A stretch of DNA of 64,000 nt, taken from Daucus carota subsp. sativus (taxonomy: Eukaryota > Streptophyta > Magnoliopsida > Apiales > Apiaceae). The stretch spans positions 20,795,131 to 20,859,130 of the forward strand of contig NC_030381.2 of assembly GCF_001625215.2 (NCBI RefSeq), written 5' to 3'. The position numbers and the translations under genes are program-made. Below are positions 33,884-44,800 of this stretch, one piece after another (within the stretch, counting starts at the first letter, position 1; the number at the start of each line of letters is the position of its first letter). The notes beneath the pieces were generated by a model that ran no database searches, was not told the DNA's origin, and saw only the letters and a list, made by a program, of their open reading frames with translations.

Positions 33884-34230
33884 TATTCGGAACTTGGGAT
33901 TTGCAGATTTAGTTACAAGGTTTTTGCATCTAGAAAACATGATTAAAACATGGAATCCACCTTATTATGCTCTTTCGCCATTTTTAACAGAATAACATTC
34001 ACTTTGTGACATCCATGAGGTGTCAGAGAAAAAGAAAAAGGAGAACACACAAGTTACAATTAACATGATTAGATGACCAATACCATAATAAAAATACCAA
34101 AAATTTATTTTGAAACAAACACAGCGATCAAAGCCTGAATTTCGCTATTCAAACTCTAGCCGACTGTGTTATATATTTAGTTGTCTGCAGACTGCAGTCT
34201 CGACATCGAATTATTCTCATTTTCTGTATC

Positions 34231-34659
34231 ATGGCTCTGAAATATGTACTTCTTTTTCTTACATTCACTTGTTTCGCGGTGTACACAAGTGCTACTAACG
34301 AATATCCTCAACCGACAGGCGAATTAAACCAGACATCAAGAGCTAGCGCGGCGACAACGTATAACTGCTGGCACACAATTACTAACATAGGATCGTGTGC
34401 TGATGAAATTATTGGTTTTTTTGCAAAAGGTAGTGTCGATCATATTAGTAAGCCTTGTCGAAAAGAAATTAATTTGATTACTCGACAATGCTGGCCTGCC
34501 CTGTTCACTGCCCTCGGAATTACACCCGAGGAATGCAGCGTTATAGTAGGATTTTGCCAGCCATCCTCGGGTTCTTCTACCCCAGGACCTCCTGTCTGGT
34601 ATCCAACCCCTCCAGCTACGATGAAGAACGCAACTCGAGCCGTGACAAAGGCGCCTTAA
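34231..34659 (+). CDS. EC1-like secreted cysteine-rich protein, copy 3
   Basis: Single-exon, 142 codons. Signal peptide MALKYVLLFLTFTCFAVYTS; domain CWHTITNIGSC, IIGFFAKGSVDH, PCRKEIN, QCWPALFTALGITPEECSVI, GFCQPSSGS, and a Pro/Thr-rich tail. Six cysteines are present but not in the usual places: the CC pair is reduced to a single Cys (PCRK) and an extra Cys appears in PEEC, as in copy 2. The frame is intact and the family length is kept. It lies 745 bp downstream of copy 2, so these two are probably tandem duplicates. Confidence 0.85.
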   Translation: MALKYVLLFLTFTCFAVYTSATNEYPQPTGELNQTSRASAATTYNCWHTITNIGSCADEIIGFFAKGSVDHISKPCRKEINLITRQCWPALFTALGITPEECSVIVGFCQPSSGSSTPGPPVWYPTPPATMKNATRAVTKAP

Positions 34660-35222
34660 CGTCCAGAAGATGCAGGGATTTGTGCTGCAACATTTGCAGA
34701 ATTTAGTGTTTGAGTAGTGAAATTGTACGTTGCACTTTTTCTTGCTTTAGTGTAGCTGTTATCTTGCCAACCATGCTCTGGTAGTCTGCTTCATCTACCT
34801 CTTGGTCCTCCTGTCTCATATCCAATCTGTTCGGATAAGATGAACGGAAAAGGCGCTCAGAATTCCTGAAGTTGTGATGCAGAATTTATATTTAGGAAAA
34901 TGTTATTTCCAGAGCAACTTTTTAAGTTTCCCAATTGATTTAGGAAAATGTTATTTCCCTATATTTATTTAGTGTTTGTTTGAACATTTCGTGTTGCAGT
35001 TTCTGTTGTTTCAGTAAAGCTGTATTTTTTTTTTTTTTTGTGGTCACAAGTAAAGCTGTTTTTTTTAATGTTTAGTAAGATAGGATATATTCTGCTTGAG
35101 TTCGGAGGGCATGTTTCATTTGTTTAATTTTACTGATTTAGGTGCCGAACACCGGCTTCAATAAATGTTTTAATTTTATTATTTATTTAAAATATAATGT
35201 CTTAATATTTAATTACTTTATC
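34660..35222. other. 3' flank of EC1-like copy 3
   Basis: The AT-rich spacer contains a degenerate echo of the end of copy 3: 'ccaaccatgctctgg ... cctcttggtcctcctgtctc' near 34768-34818 resembles the coding 'ggacctcctgtctgg'. It may be a small local duplication. No gene. Confidence 0.35.
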
Positions 35223-35236
35223 ATCATGTTAATGTA

Positions 35237-35462
35237 ATAAGGCCATGAGCTATGGTATGTTTCGGTAAGTCTCATGTGAATAAGGCCATGAGCTAAGGTA
35301 TTGTAATAATATTGTATCACACACCTTTTTAATTATTGTGCACTAAGCCGGGGGTCTTCACGGAAACAGCCTCTCTACTTTAAAGGTAGGGGCAGGGCTG
35401 CGTACATTTTACCCTCCTCAGACCCTGCTCTAAGCGGGAATACTGAGTACGTATGGTATGGT
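35237..35462. mobile_element. Au-type SINE with 14-bp target duplication
   Basis: The segment 'ggaaacagcctctctacttt', 'ggtaggggcagggctgcgta' and 'accctcctcagaccctgctc' is the conserved body of plant Au-type SINEs, and the end is 'tatggtatggtat'-like. The 14-bp word ATCATGTTAATGTA flanks it at 35223-35236 and 35463-35476. The 5' part includes a duplicated 'ataaggccatgagct' and only weak tRNA promoter boxes. Confidence 0.85.
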
Positions 35463-35486
35463 ATCATGTTAATGTATTTATTTAGA

Positions 35487-35620
35487 CTCCCTCCGTCACA
35501 TTTTAACTGCTTTTGATTTTTTTTACACGTATTTTAAAATACGATAATTTTTTTATAAAATTTTGTGTAGATGAAATTTTTTGAATTTTAAAATTAAAAT
35601 AAATAATTTTGTTGCGAGAT
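35487..35620. repeat. Possible left end of a Stowaway-like MITE
   Basis: 'ctccctccgtcacatttta' matches the Stowaway terminus, but no inverted right end is found before 35866, so it is a fragment at best. Confidence 0.35.
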
Positions 35621-35865
35621 AATTCTATTTTTACAAAATCTTAGCTTATAAAAGTCTAACAGCATTTTCAAGTTTAACAGCTTCAATTTAATATCAATGA
35701 TATTTTTTTTGACAATATCTCGTGTTTTGGTCCTTTTACTAGGTGTTGTAACATGGACAATAGTTGTGACCATAGTAGTGGCATGTAGCAGTGACAGTGG
35801 TTTCATTGTCATAGAGTTTGTGTAACATGGTAGTGTTACCACCAATTTCGTTGTCTTTATCGAAA

Positions 35866-35989
35866 CAATAAATCTTGGCGTACATACTAATTCACTACTA
35901 ACTCACTACCTAATTTTTAGGATAAACACGTGACCCACTTTCTCACTTGTTTCACTTTTTAGAATTAGTATGTACGCCAAGATTTATTG
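35866..35989. mobile_element. Short member of a Mutator-like TIR family (element A)
   Basis: It begins CAATAAATCTTGGCGTACAT and ends with the inverse, GATTTATTG being the last nine bases. Its first about 88 bp are the same as the left arm of the larger element at 37573. Left flank TTATCGAAA and right flank CTGTTAAAAT do not match each other but pair, in reverse complement, with the flanks of the larger element. Confidence 0.88.
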
Positions 35990-37572
35990 CTGTTAAAATA
36001 TAAGAAGAACGTAATAAAAAATATGGGACAATTGTAACTCATCTTGTATTTGATCCTCAAGAGAAAGAAAGAGAGGACATTTTATCTTACATTTTCAATT
36101 AAAATTGCCTTAGTGATACAAGAGGGTTATGTACCCTCTATACTGGAGTTCAAACTATCACATATTATTCTGGAAAAAACAACCAAGATAGGTTAGGTTT
36201 TTTCGATTTATCAAGGAGCAAGTTCATTGGACCGTGTAAGCGACAATTAAGAAGCACGTGTCTTGCATGGTCCAAGCACAAATGACTAGAGAGACTAACA
36301 TGATAGGTTAGAGAACGGATAACGATCTAGCAACTAAGTGGAGGTAGAGACCTCGAGAGATACACTCCTACGACCCAAGTCGGGATTGACCATGAACTTT
36401 CATGTCTTTTTCATCCTGTAGAAAGGTGAGGGAATCTGAGATAGAAGGAGTAGCCCTAAAGAGAGACCAAGAGAGACTTAGTGTATAAAACAAGTGATCC
36501 CTCAGTTATAGTCATCTTGAAGTAGAAAGATCAGGCCTAAAAGCCTTTATGGAGAATTTGTAGCGACCGCAGGGGTCACTATCTTGCTTGTAGTGACCAT
36601 CCCTTATGGGAAGACCTGATCATCTTCATGGGCTAGTGGCCCAACTGTGGAGTGACCTAGCAGAATCATGAGCTCATAGTATGTCAGGTTTGAGAGTTAA
36701 CAATTTTTACCAAATAAGTTGAATGAGATCATCTTGGGGGTTCATTCTCAAACATGGGTATGTCAAGGTCGATGTCAATTTTGGGCATAACACCTACCTC
36801 AGAGTAATTTCATGGATAGTGCAAAATTCTGAAGATTTAGTTGCAAAACTAAGTTTAGAGGCCTCATGTTATGAACATATATTTGTTTTGTGAGAGGTGA
36901 GCACATGTGATTTTCACTTCCATTCTAGACGCACCCCAGCTATCTACCCGTCGGATACCAGCTATAGACCTGCTGAAAGTGTTGTTGGTGCGAGATTTTA
37001 GATCTCCCAGTACACTGTAAAATTCATTTTCAACATATCGCATAAAGTGAGACACATCGCACAAAGTAAGACAGTCAAACACACAAACAATAATTCACAC
37101 CGAAGGAAACGAAAAAACTCAAATGGGTTTTTCGAGTTTTGCGAAACAAAACTCCATTTTATTGAAGAAAAAACAAACAAAATGAGATGTTTAATGATAA
37201 AATAAAAAACAAGAAAGTGGTGTTGTGTGGATGAAGAAAGGATGGCTAAGAATTGAGATTGACATAAGAGAGAGAATTGAGATGGAAAGAAAAGGTATAG
37301 CGATAAAAATTATCATACTACTAAAAAAGACCTCCATAAATTGGTCAAGATTTTATAATGTAACGATTATATACTTAACAAAATTACATCGCCAACAAAA
37401 TTAATTGCTTTAATTTTTAAATCTCAAAATATTCAATTTACGAAACAACTTTATAAAATTTCTATGATGTTTCATAATTCAAATAAATAAAGATTCTATA
37501 TATATTATAAGATAAAATTCATATTAATACAAAATTTAATGCAAACTCCTTTCCTTTGTAATATTTCGATAA
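35990..37572. other. Segment inverted between two related elements
   Basis: 1,583 bp bounded by elements A and B. The exchanged target duplications (see findings) show that it has been flipped relative to its original orientation. It contains repeat-like DNA ('gtagcgaccgcaggggtcac', 'gacctgatcatcttcatggg') and no gene that I recognise; the open frames near 36.9-37.2 kb have no family signal. Confidence 0.6.
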
Positions 37573-38623
37573 CAATAAATCTTGGCGTACATACTAATTC
37601 ACTACTAACTCACTACCTAATTTTTAGGATAAACACGTGACCCACTTTCTCACTTGTTTCACATCCATTCTCACTTTTTCACATTCAGTTATCATTTTTC
37701 ATCTATTTTAATAACTTCTTATTTTTAGTGTCAGCCAAATTTTCACTTTCAACTTTATCTTAAAAAATTCTCCTATAAATTTTTGACTTTACATCATATT
37801 TATCGACGGTAATATAATTATATTTTAATAAAAATATATAATTTATGTAAAATTATATTTTGCCTTTCATGATTAAATATTAAATTTATCTTGTATCGTG
37901 TGTCAAAAATTATTTACAAAATTTAATATTATTTAACTAGAAAAATATATGTACGCTTTTATTAATAAAAAAATCTAATAAATAAATTACTTAAATAGTG
38001 AAAGAAGGAAAAATCAGCTATAGGCCTACAGCTCTGCTTTCCTATGCTTTTATGTGTATCATTCTGTATTCTTTTCCCTGTACAACTATGCAGTGAAGAA
38101 CAATCATCTTAATTATTATATATTTTAAATCAGATGTTATATATCATATTTTTATATACGATGATAAATTTTTTGTGTTTTAATTATTTTTTATTTTCTT
38201 ATTATTTAAGTAATTTATTTATCAGATTTTTTTTATTAATAAAAACGTACATATACTTTCAAAAAAAAACGTACATATATTTTTCTAGTTAAATAATGTT
38301 AAATTTTAAGAATAATTTTTGACACATGATACAAGATAAATTTAATATGTAATCATGAAAGACAAAATATTTTATATAAGTATATATTATATACTGAAAT
38401 ATAATTATATTATGGTCGATAAATATCTTGTAAACTTAAAATTTAGGTAATTTTTTTAGATGAAGTTGAAAGTGAAAATTTGGCTGAAACTGAAAACAGG
38501 GAGTTATTAAAATACAGCAAAAAAATGATAACTGTGAAACAAATCAGAAAGTGGGCCATGTGTTTACCCTAAAAACTAGGTAGTGAGTTAGTAGTGAATT
38601 AGTATGTACGCCAAGATTTATTG
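37573..38623. mobile_element. Foldback Mutator-like element (element B) with long inverted arms
   Basis: It has the same termini as element A. The inverted arms are roughly 425 bp each (about 37573-38000 and 38200-38623) around a unique core of about 200 bp. The arms are alike but not identical, e.g. 'ggataaacacgtgacccact' against 'agtgggccatgtgtttaccc'. There is no transposase. Flanks are TTTCGATAA on the left and ATTTTAACAG on the right. A 9-10 bp duplication with long arms fits Mutator-like MITEs. Confidence 0.85.
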
Positions 38624-38633
38624 ATTTTAACAG

Positions 38634-39172
38634 GCTTTTATATCTATTTTTAACCTTTTTACTGTTAACGATTAGTTTTCATTACCTCATTATATTATAT
38701 GTATCTCCAGTAAATCGACTCTATTTTTTTTGTTTTGATGTAACAATAGCGCTGCTAATCTATTTATCATGTTTAAGTTTTGTTCAATACTAGTTCATAA
38801 GGCGAACGTTGTGACGGCCTATAAAAATTATATTAATGATTCAATATTAATATTTGTAGAATAAAATAATTCTGTGGCTGTCTATAAAAACTATATTAAC
38901 GTTTCAAAATTAATATTTGTAGGATAAAATAAATTTTGTATTATAAAAATCTTTTTTAATACCAATACTAATATATAAAATTACAAAATTAGACTATAAT
39001 TCATGGTGAAAAAATGAAAATAAATTTATACAGGCTATTAACAATTTAAAGCACGTCGAATCTTAATTTTATTTGTGTTTTTTTTCAAAAGTAATCATGT
39101 TCTTACATTGTCACCTTCCGCCAATTTTTTTGGATTGATTGTGCACAAAAACATCTAACTTAAACCCGTGAG
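38634..39172. other. AT-rich intergenic DNA
   Basis: No gene or defined repeat. Two similar words 'tataaaaa(t/c)tatattaa(t/c)g' near 38821 and 38883 suggest a short duplication. Confidence 0.35.
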
Positions 39173-40145
39173 GTTGTAGTATTGACAGAGAGGAGGTTGT
39201 GTTTAGATGATCCAAAACCTTACGATTATAGGGGTATTTATAGGTGCAGAGAGATTTGTGTGCTACTCTTTCCCATAATTAAATAATCAAAAAAAATTAG
39301 ATTAAAACTTTCAAGCTACTATATTCCGTAAATAATCTGAAACAAAATCAGATTCTGAAATTTGCTTCTAATATACCGGAAACTAAAAAAGGTAGTTCTA
39401 ATTTTTAATATTTTTCATCCAAAAATTCCATAAAATTAGAAAAATAAAACGGAGCGATGTGAGAGGCGCCACATACACGCCCCTCGCTTCTCCACCATAT
39501 TTTCCTGTATACAAAGTAAATCATATAAAAATTAACAATAACAAACATGTCCAATGAACAAAACAAATATTATAAAAAAATAACCAACAAGCATACATCA
39601 CTAATAGTTAATTTATTGATATCATCCATCAATATCATGTCAAGACTATATTCTTTTCCTATGTTTCAATTTGTCGATTCCCACGTAGCGATCTATAACT
39701 ATCTTTGCTTGCAACAACCTTAATTTTTTTAATACTATATAAACAGCCTTCACTTATCATTGCAGAAGAACGGCACCACTGAGTTAGAAATCAAGCAATA
39801 GAACTATCACCAAAGAGAGGTAGAGTTGTGGTATTGACAGAGAGGAGGTCGTATTTAGATGATCCAAAACCCTACAATCTATGGAGGTATTTATAGGTGC
39901 AGAGAAAATTGTGTGCTACTCTTTCCCATAATTAAATAATCTGAAACAAAATCAGATTAAAACTTTCAAACTACTATATTCCATAAATAATTTGAAACAA
40001 AATCAGATTCTGAAATTTACTTCTAATATACCCGAAACTAAAAAAAGTTATTCTAATTTTTGATATTTTTCATTCAAAAATCCATAAAATTAGAAAATAG
40101 AACGTAGCGATGTGAGATGCGCCACATATACGCCCTCGCTTCTCC
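39173..40145. repeat. Pair of about 320-bp direct repeats, unclassified
   Basis: 39173-39492 and 39825-40145 are direct repeats at high but imperfect identity: 'tattgacagagaggagg', 'agatgatccaaaacc', 'ggtatttataggtgcagag', 'tgtgctactctttcccataa' and 'gcgccacata(c/t)acgcccctcgc'. The 332 bp between them is unrelated. The two copies differ by small indels and many substitutions, so the pair is old. A miniature terminal-repeat element is possible, but no primer-binding site or target duplication is seen. Plain tandem duplication is equally possible. Confidence 0.7.
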
Positions 40146-41768
40146 TTTATATAAGTATATTAATGATTGATTGATTGATGATTGATTGATGATTAGGCTT
40201 GAGTGTATATTGTTAAAAGTTAAAATCAATAAATTTTAGAATAATACAAATAACATCGTCCGGCCAATAAGAAACTACTACCATTTAGGTACATGCGTCA
40301 AAATATTTAGCTGTTTGGTATTGAAAAAAATCTTGTTCAATTTTCTGACATATATTCACTGTGGTCATCACCGGTCGATTTTCAACTTTTGTGCGTGTTT
40401 CACGAATTATTTTTTAATACGTGTTTCACGACTTGTTCCGTCTCTTTCATTAATAAAATTTTGTCACCTTTTACGTATAACCCAAACTATAGTGCAGTTC
40501 AAAATGATGTGTAAAGTTGAAAAATTAGATTTGATTCAATCGCTTTGTGTTTCAAGCGCGTGTTCGATACATAAATTTGAAGCTGGAAGTGAATTGTATT
40601 GACAGTTTAAGCTGGAAGTGAATGGATTTCAAACAATCTCAATCGAATATACTCGGATTTCATGAATGAAAAAAATACTTTAAAATCTCAATCTAATACA
40701 GCTTTCTAAATGTTTGAATACCGATTTGAAATCGATAAACTGCAATAACTTGATTCGATAGAAATTCTAGATGAAAAGTGCTTCGGTATCTAAAAAAAAT
40801 GTGTCCAGCTTTTTTCCCAAATCTAATTAGTAATATGTTAGTATGAGGCGGCAAAATATGGTTTTGGTTTGGTTTTGGTTCTTACAAAATGGATTTGGTT
40901 TAGATAAATGAACCAAAACCATTTTCAAACCATATATTAATACATGTGGTTATGGTTTTAGTTTAAATTATGGGTAACTAGTTTAGTAAGTAAAAATAAG
41001 TATTATATAATGAGCAAAAATTAATACACTCGAGTGACAATATAATGAATACTAAATATAACAATAGTGTATTTGAGTGTGTGAGTTGGTGTAGTGGTTT
41101 AATCTTTTGGCTTAGCAAAACAAAAGAAAGAAAAGCAAAAGAACATAATAGTGTGTGGAGAGTTATAAAAAATCTTAAAAGTGAGACAAAATGTGATTAG
41201 AACCATATTTTGTGAGAAATGTGAGACTGAAAACCAAAACAAATCCATTTTTCTAAGTGTGATTTCAAATGGATCATCAATCTCCGAGTTAAAATTAGTT
41301 GTCTATCATTTAGAAGAAAAAAAATGAAAACATATTGAAAAACAAGATATTAGCCAAGATTAAGTTATAAGAAAAGATCATCTATAATATATTTGTTAGT
41401 GAATGTTACTAAGATTCAACTCAAATTCAAGCATGTTCAGTTGAAATATAATTCCTTGTTTGCCTTATTTTAAATTCCCGAAATAATTCAGTTATGTATA
41501 TTAGAAAATATATATTTGAATAATTTATCTTTATAAATAAGTAATTTTAAATATTTCTAAAATATTCAATATTAAAATGTGAAGCTTTTTTCCAAAAAAG
41601 GTTTTCTCTTACATAAAAAGACCGGTTAAACATGTCCAATATAAAAATTTAAATTTTTTTATTCAATATACGAAGTGCATGTGCTTTTTGTATTTGTATG
41701 AAAAGTCAGATGGAGCATTCATATTTTCACCGTCTTTGTTCTCATTATATATCAGTATCACATTTCTT
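40146..41768. other. Intergenic DNA upstream of the lipoxygenase gene
   Basis: It contains a (TGAT/ATTG)n run at 40161-40197. A zone at 40850-40960 is rich in 'ggttttggtttggttttggt' and its complement, resembling the subterminal repeats of hAT-type elements, without definable ends. The rest is AT-rich. No gene. Confidence 0.4.
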
Positions 41769-41769
41769 C

Positions 41770-41777
41770 TATAAATA
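41770..41777 (+). promoter_or_regulatory. TATA box of the lipoxygenase gene
   Basis: 'tataaata' about 48 bp before the start codon at 41825, in a typical AT-to-GC transition. Confidence 0.6.
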
Positions 41778-41824
41778 GGAGCTCGATTTTCCCCATTCTT
41801 ATCAGCTTATTCAAAATATTCACA

Positions 41825-44800
41825 ATGCTCATTAAGCCACAGCTACTGCTTTATCAGCAGACTAATCTCTTCACAGCCAAAAGCACACTATCTCCGCTGC
41901 ACACAACTTTTGCCTATAACAACCTCATTGATCGAAAAAGAGAAATTTGTAACGCAAAAAAGAAAACACACAGCACTGCTGAGTGTTGCGTTCGCGGAGA
42001 AAGTAGTAAACTAAATGCTGTTGCAAGCCCCGGTGTTCCCGCTCCTCTTGCTGCCAACGCTCCTAGGAAGACAATTAAGATCACGACGACGGTGATTGTT
42101 CAAATAAAGGATGACGGATTGTTGGATTATATCGATAATATTATGGGCAGAAAAATCCTAGTCCAGCTTGTTGCTGCAGAGGATAATTACAACAGTGAGT
42201 ATACTACCTCTGTCCCAACATTTTTTTACACTTTTATTTTTGGGTGGTCCGTTCAATTTTTTACGTTTCAAAACTTACCAAAAATAGTTAACAGGACCCG
42301 CTACCTCCCCACTTTTTTACTTTTTCGCACTACTTTTACTTCATTACTATCTGTCTTTTATATATCAGAAATCAATAGACTTTTTTTTTTCTTTTCCACT
42401 ACTTTATGCATATTTTATAACCTCTATGATCAAACCATACATAAACAAATGGGTGGACGGAGAGAGTACATTTTTTTTAATTGTGTTTTATCTTAATGCA
42501 ATACGTGTTAATGTTTTGTTAATGGATGGATAGACGACAAAATAATCGAAGGAAAAGCTTACAAGGAAGGGATGGAAGATGACAATGACATAGAGTACAA
42601 GTGTGAGTTTGATGTGCCAGAAGGGTTCGGGGATATTGGCGGGGTGCTTGTCGAAAATAAACACGGCAAGGAAGTGTATGTGAGAAGGATATATCTTGAT
42701 GGCTTTCCTGGTGGGAGAATTGTGGTGAGCTGCAAGTCATTTGTTCAGCCCTCTACAAAGGAAGAGACCATCAAGAGAATCTTCTTCTCTAACAAGGTCA
42801 GTCACTTGACTTAAACTTTGTTTTAATCATTTTGTTGCGGAACTCGGATTCTGAAAGAAATGAGACAGAAAATATAGGGGCACTTATGTCAAGTGCTTTC
42901 GGACTTCTTTTAACACTTTAAGTTGCTTCTATATTTTATATATTGTTATATATTGTTTGGCAAAAGGAGCTTAAATGCTTGTTTTGGGTATTTTAAGTCA
43001 GAAGTTGAAAGTCAGAAATACTAACTTTTTTTGGACTTTTTACCGACTTATAAAGTAAAGTTAATTATCCAAAAACTTTTAATAACTTATAAGTCAAGCT
43101 CACTTATCACTTATAATCTTCTTCTTTACCTTAACCAACAAGTCACTTATTTTAAACTAATCCAAACGGTCCCATAATAACAAAAGGTGGACTGCTTTTT
43201 AAAGATCAGTTGTTTAAAGTTATTGTTCAAATATAAATGAGAGTGAGAGTTTATGTTTCACCAGAAAACTTTAGCAGTAACTTGTCTGTGAATTGTGAAA
43301 GCAGTTTTCTTAAAATTAGGCTGATTGATGAATGCATGTAAAAACACAAAGAGTAATAATTGTTTGCGATAATTTGAATGACAGTCATACCTGCCAACCA
43401 ATACCCCAAGTGGATTAATTGACTATAGGGCAGAAGACTTGCGTGCTCTCAGAGGTGATGGCAACGGGGAGCGAAAGTATGGCGAAAGAATCTATGACTA
43501 TGATGTCTACAACGATCTTGGTAATCCTGATAAATATGAAGATCCTGAAAAGAACCATGGTCTGAAGAGAAAAGTGCTTGGAGGCAGTCCAGAACTCCCT
43601 TATCCAAGGCGTGGTAGAACTGGCCGCCCACGCTGCAAGAACGGTATAAATATATGCATTGATCAACAGTACTAAAGTAAATCTAGTCCGATAGTAGTGA
43701 AGAAATTTATCAAGTTCAAGTAACACATGTGTAATTAATTTATTACCATATTATTGATCTTTTGCTGTGTGTGTGAATTTAGATAAGACTGCAGAATCAC
43801 TTACCACAGACAACATCTATGTTCCAAGGGACGAATATTTCTCCGAGGTGAAGATGGAGAACCACACAGACACTACAAAAGGAGGAAAGACACAGGCATT
43901 TGTGCCCGGAATGGAAAATTTTATTATTGGCAAAGAACTAGGATTTCCATATTTCACAGCCATAGATGAGCTTTTCAATGAAGATGATGATCTGTCAGAA
44001 AAATTTCAAGAAAAACTTAAAAATGTTTTCCTTGCAATCATAAATTTTCTTCCTTCCTGGGGAAAAAAGGTTTTGCGGTTTAGAACTCCCTCAGTGCTTG
44101 ACAGTAAGATTTTAACTATATTTACTTATTTTGCAGAACATATTAAATTCATACTTATGATAGGTTATGTCATTTGCCCTATTGGGATGCAGGAGATAAA
44201 TTCATCTGGATAAAAGATGAAGAGTTTGGTCGTCAAACGCTTGCTGGAATCAACCCTTGTAGCATACAATTGGTTAAGGTATATATATGTCACGCTTAAA
44301 CATTAGTTCTGTATTCCAAGAAAAATGGAATTAGTTCCATACTGAGGTACAGTAAATAGTTATACCTTGAGGTAGGTGCCAACACTAGGATCATCTGCCT
44401 GTGTGTAGGCACTTGAAATATTCTTAAATATGTGCAGGAATGGCCATTAAAAAGTAATCTTGATCCTGCTATTTATGGACCGCCAGAATCAGCAATCACT
44501 ACGGAAGTGGTGGAAATGGTGATGCTAGGGCGCATTACTGTTGATGAGGTAAAATGAATCATATGAACTATTGATTATTCTAGTTTTGAAGAAAACTCAA
44601 AGCATGCAATCACTTCACTGTTCTGTACCTGGATTTCGATTTTTCGTGTGCAGGCTATTAAAGAGAAGAGGCTTTTTGTTATAGATTACCATGATCTTTT
44701 TTTGCCATATGTTCATAAAGTAAGAGACTTGGAAGGAACAAATCTTTATGGAGCAAGGGCATTGTTTTTTAGAACTCCTTTGGAGACTTTAAAACCGATA

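Noticed and set aside
40850-41290. hAT element suggested by 'ggttttggtttggttttggt' repeats
   Set aside because: No terminal inverted repeats or target duplication found; kept only as a remark in the intergenic entry.
42519-42740. Minus-strand open frame over LOX exon 2
   Set aside because: Shadow of the coding exon, no family signal.
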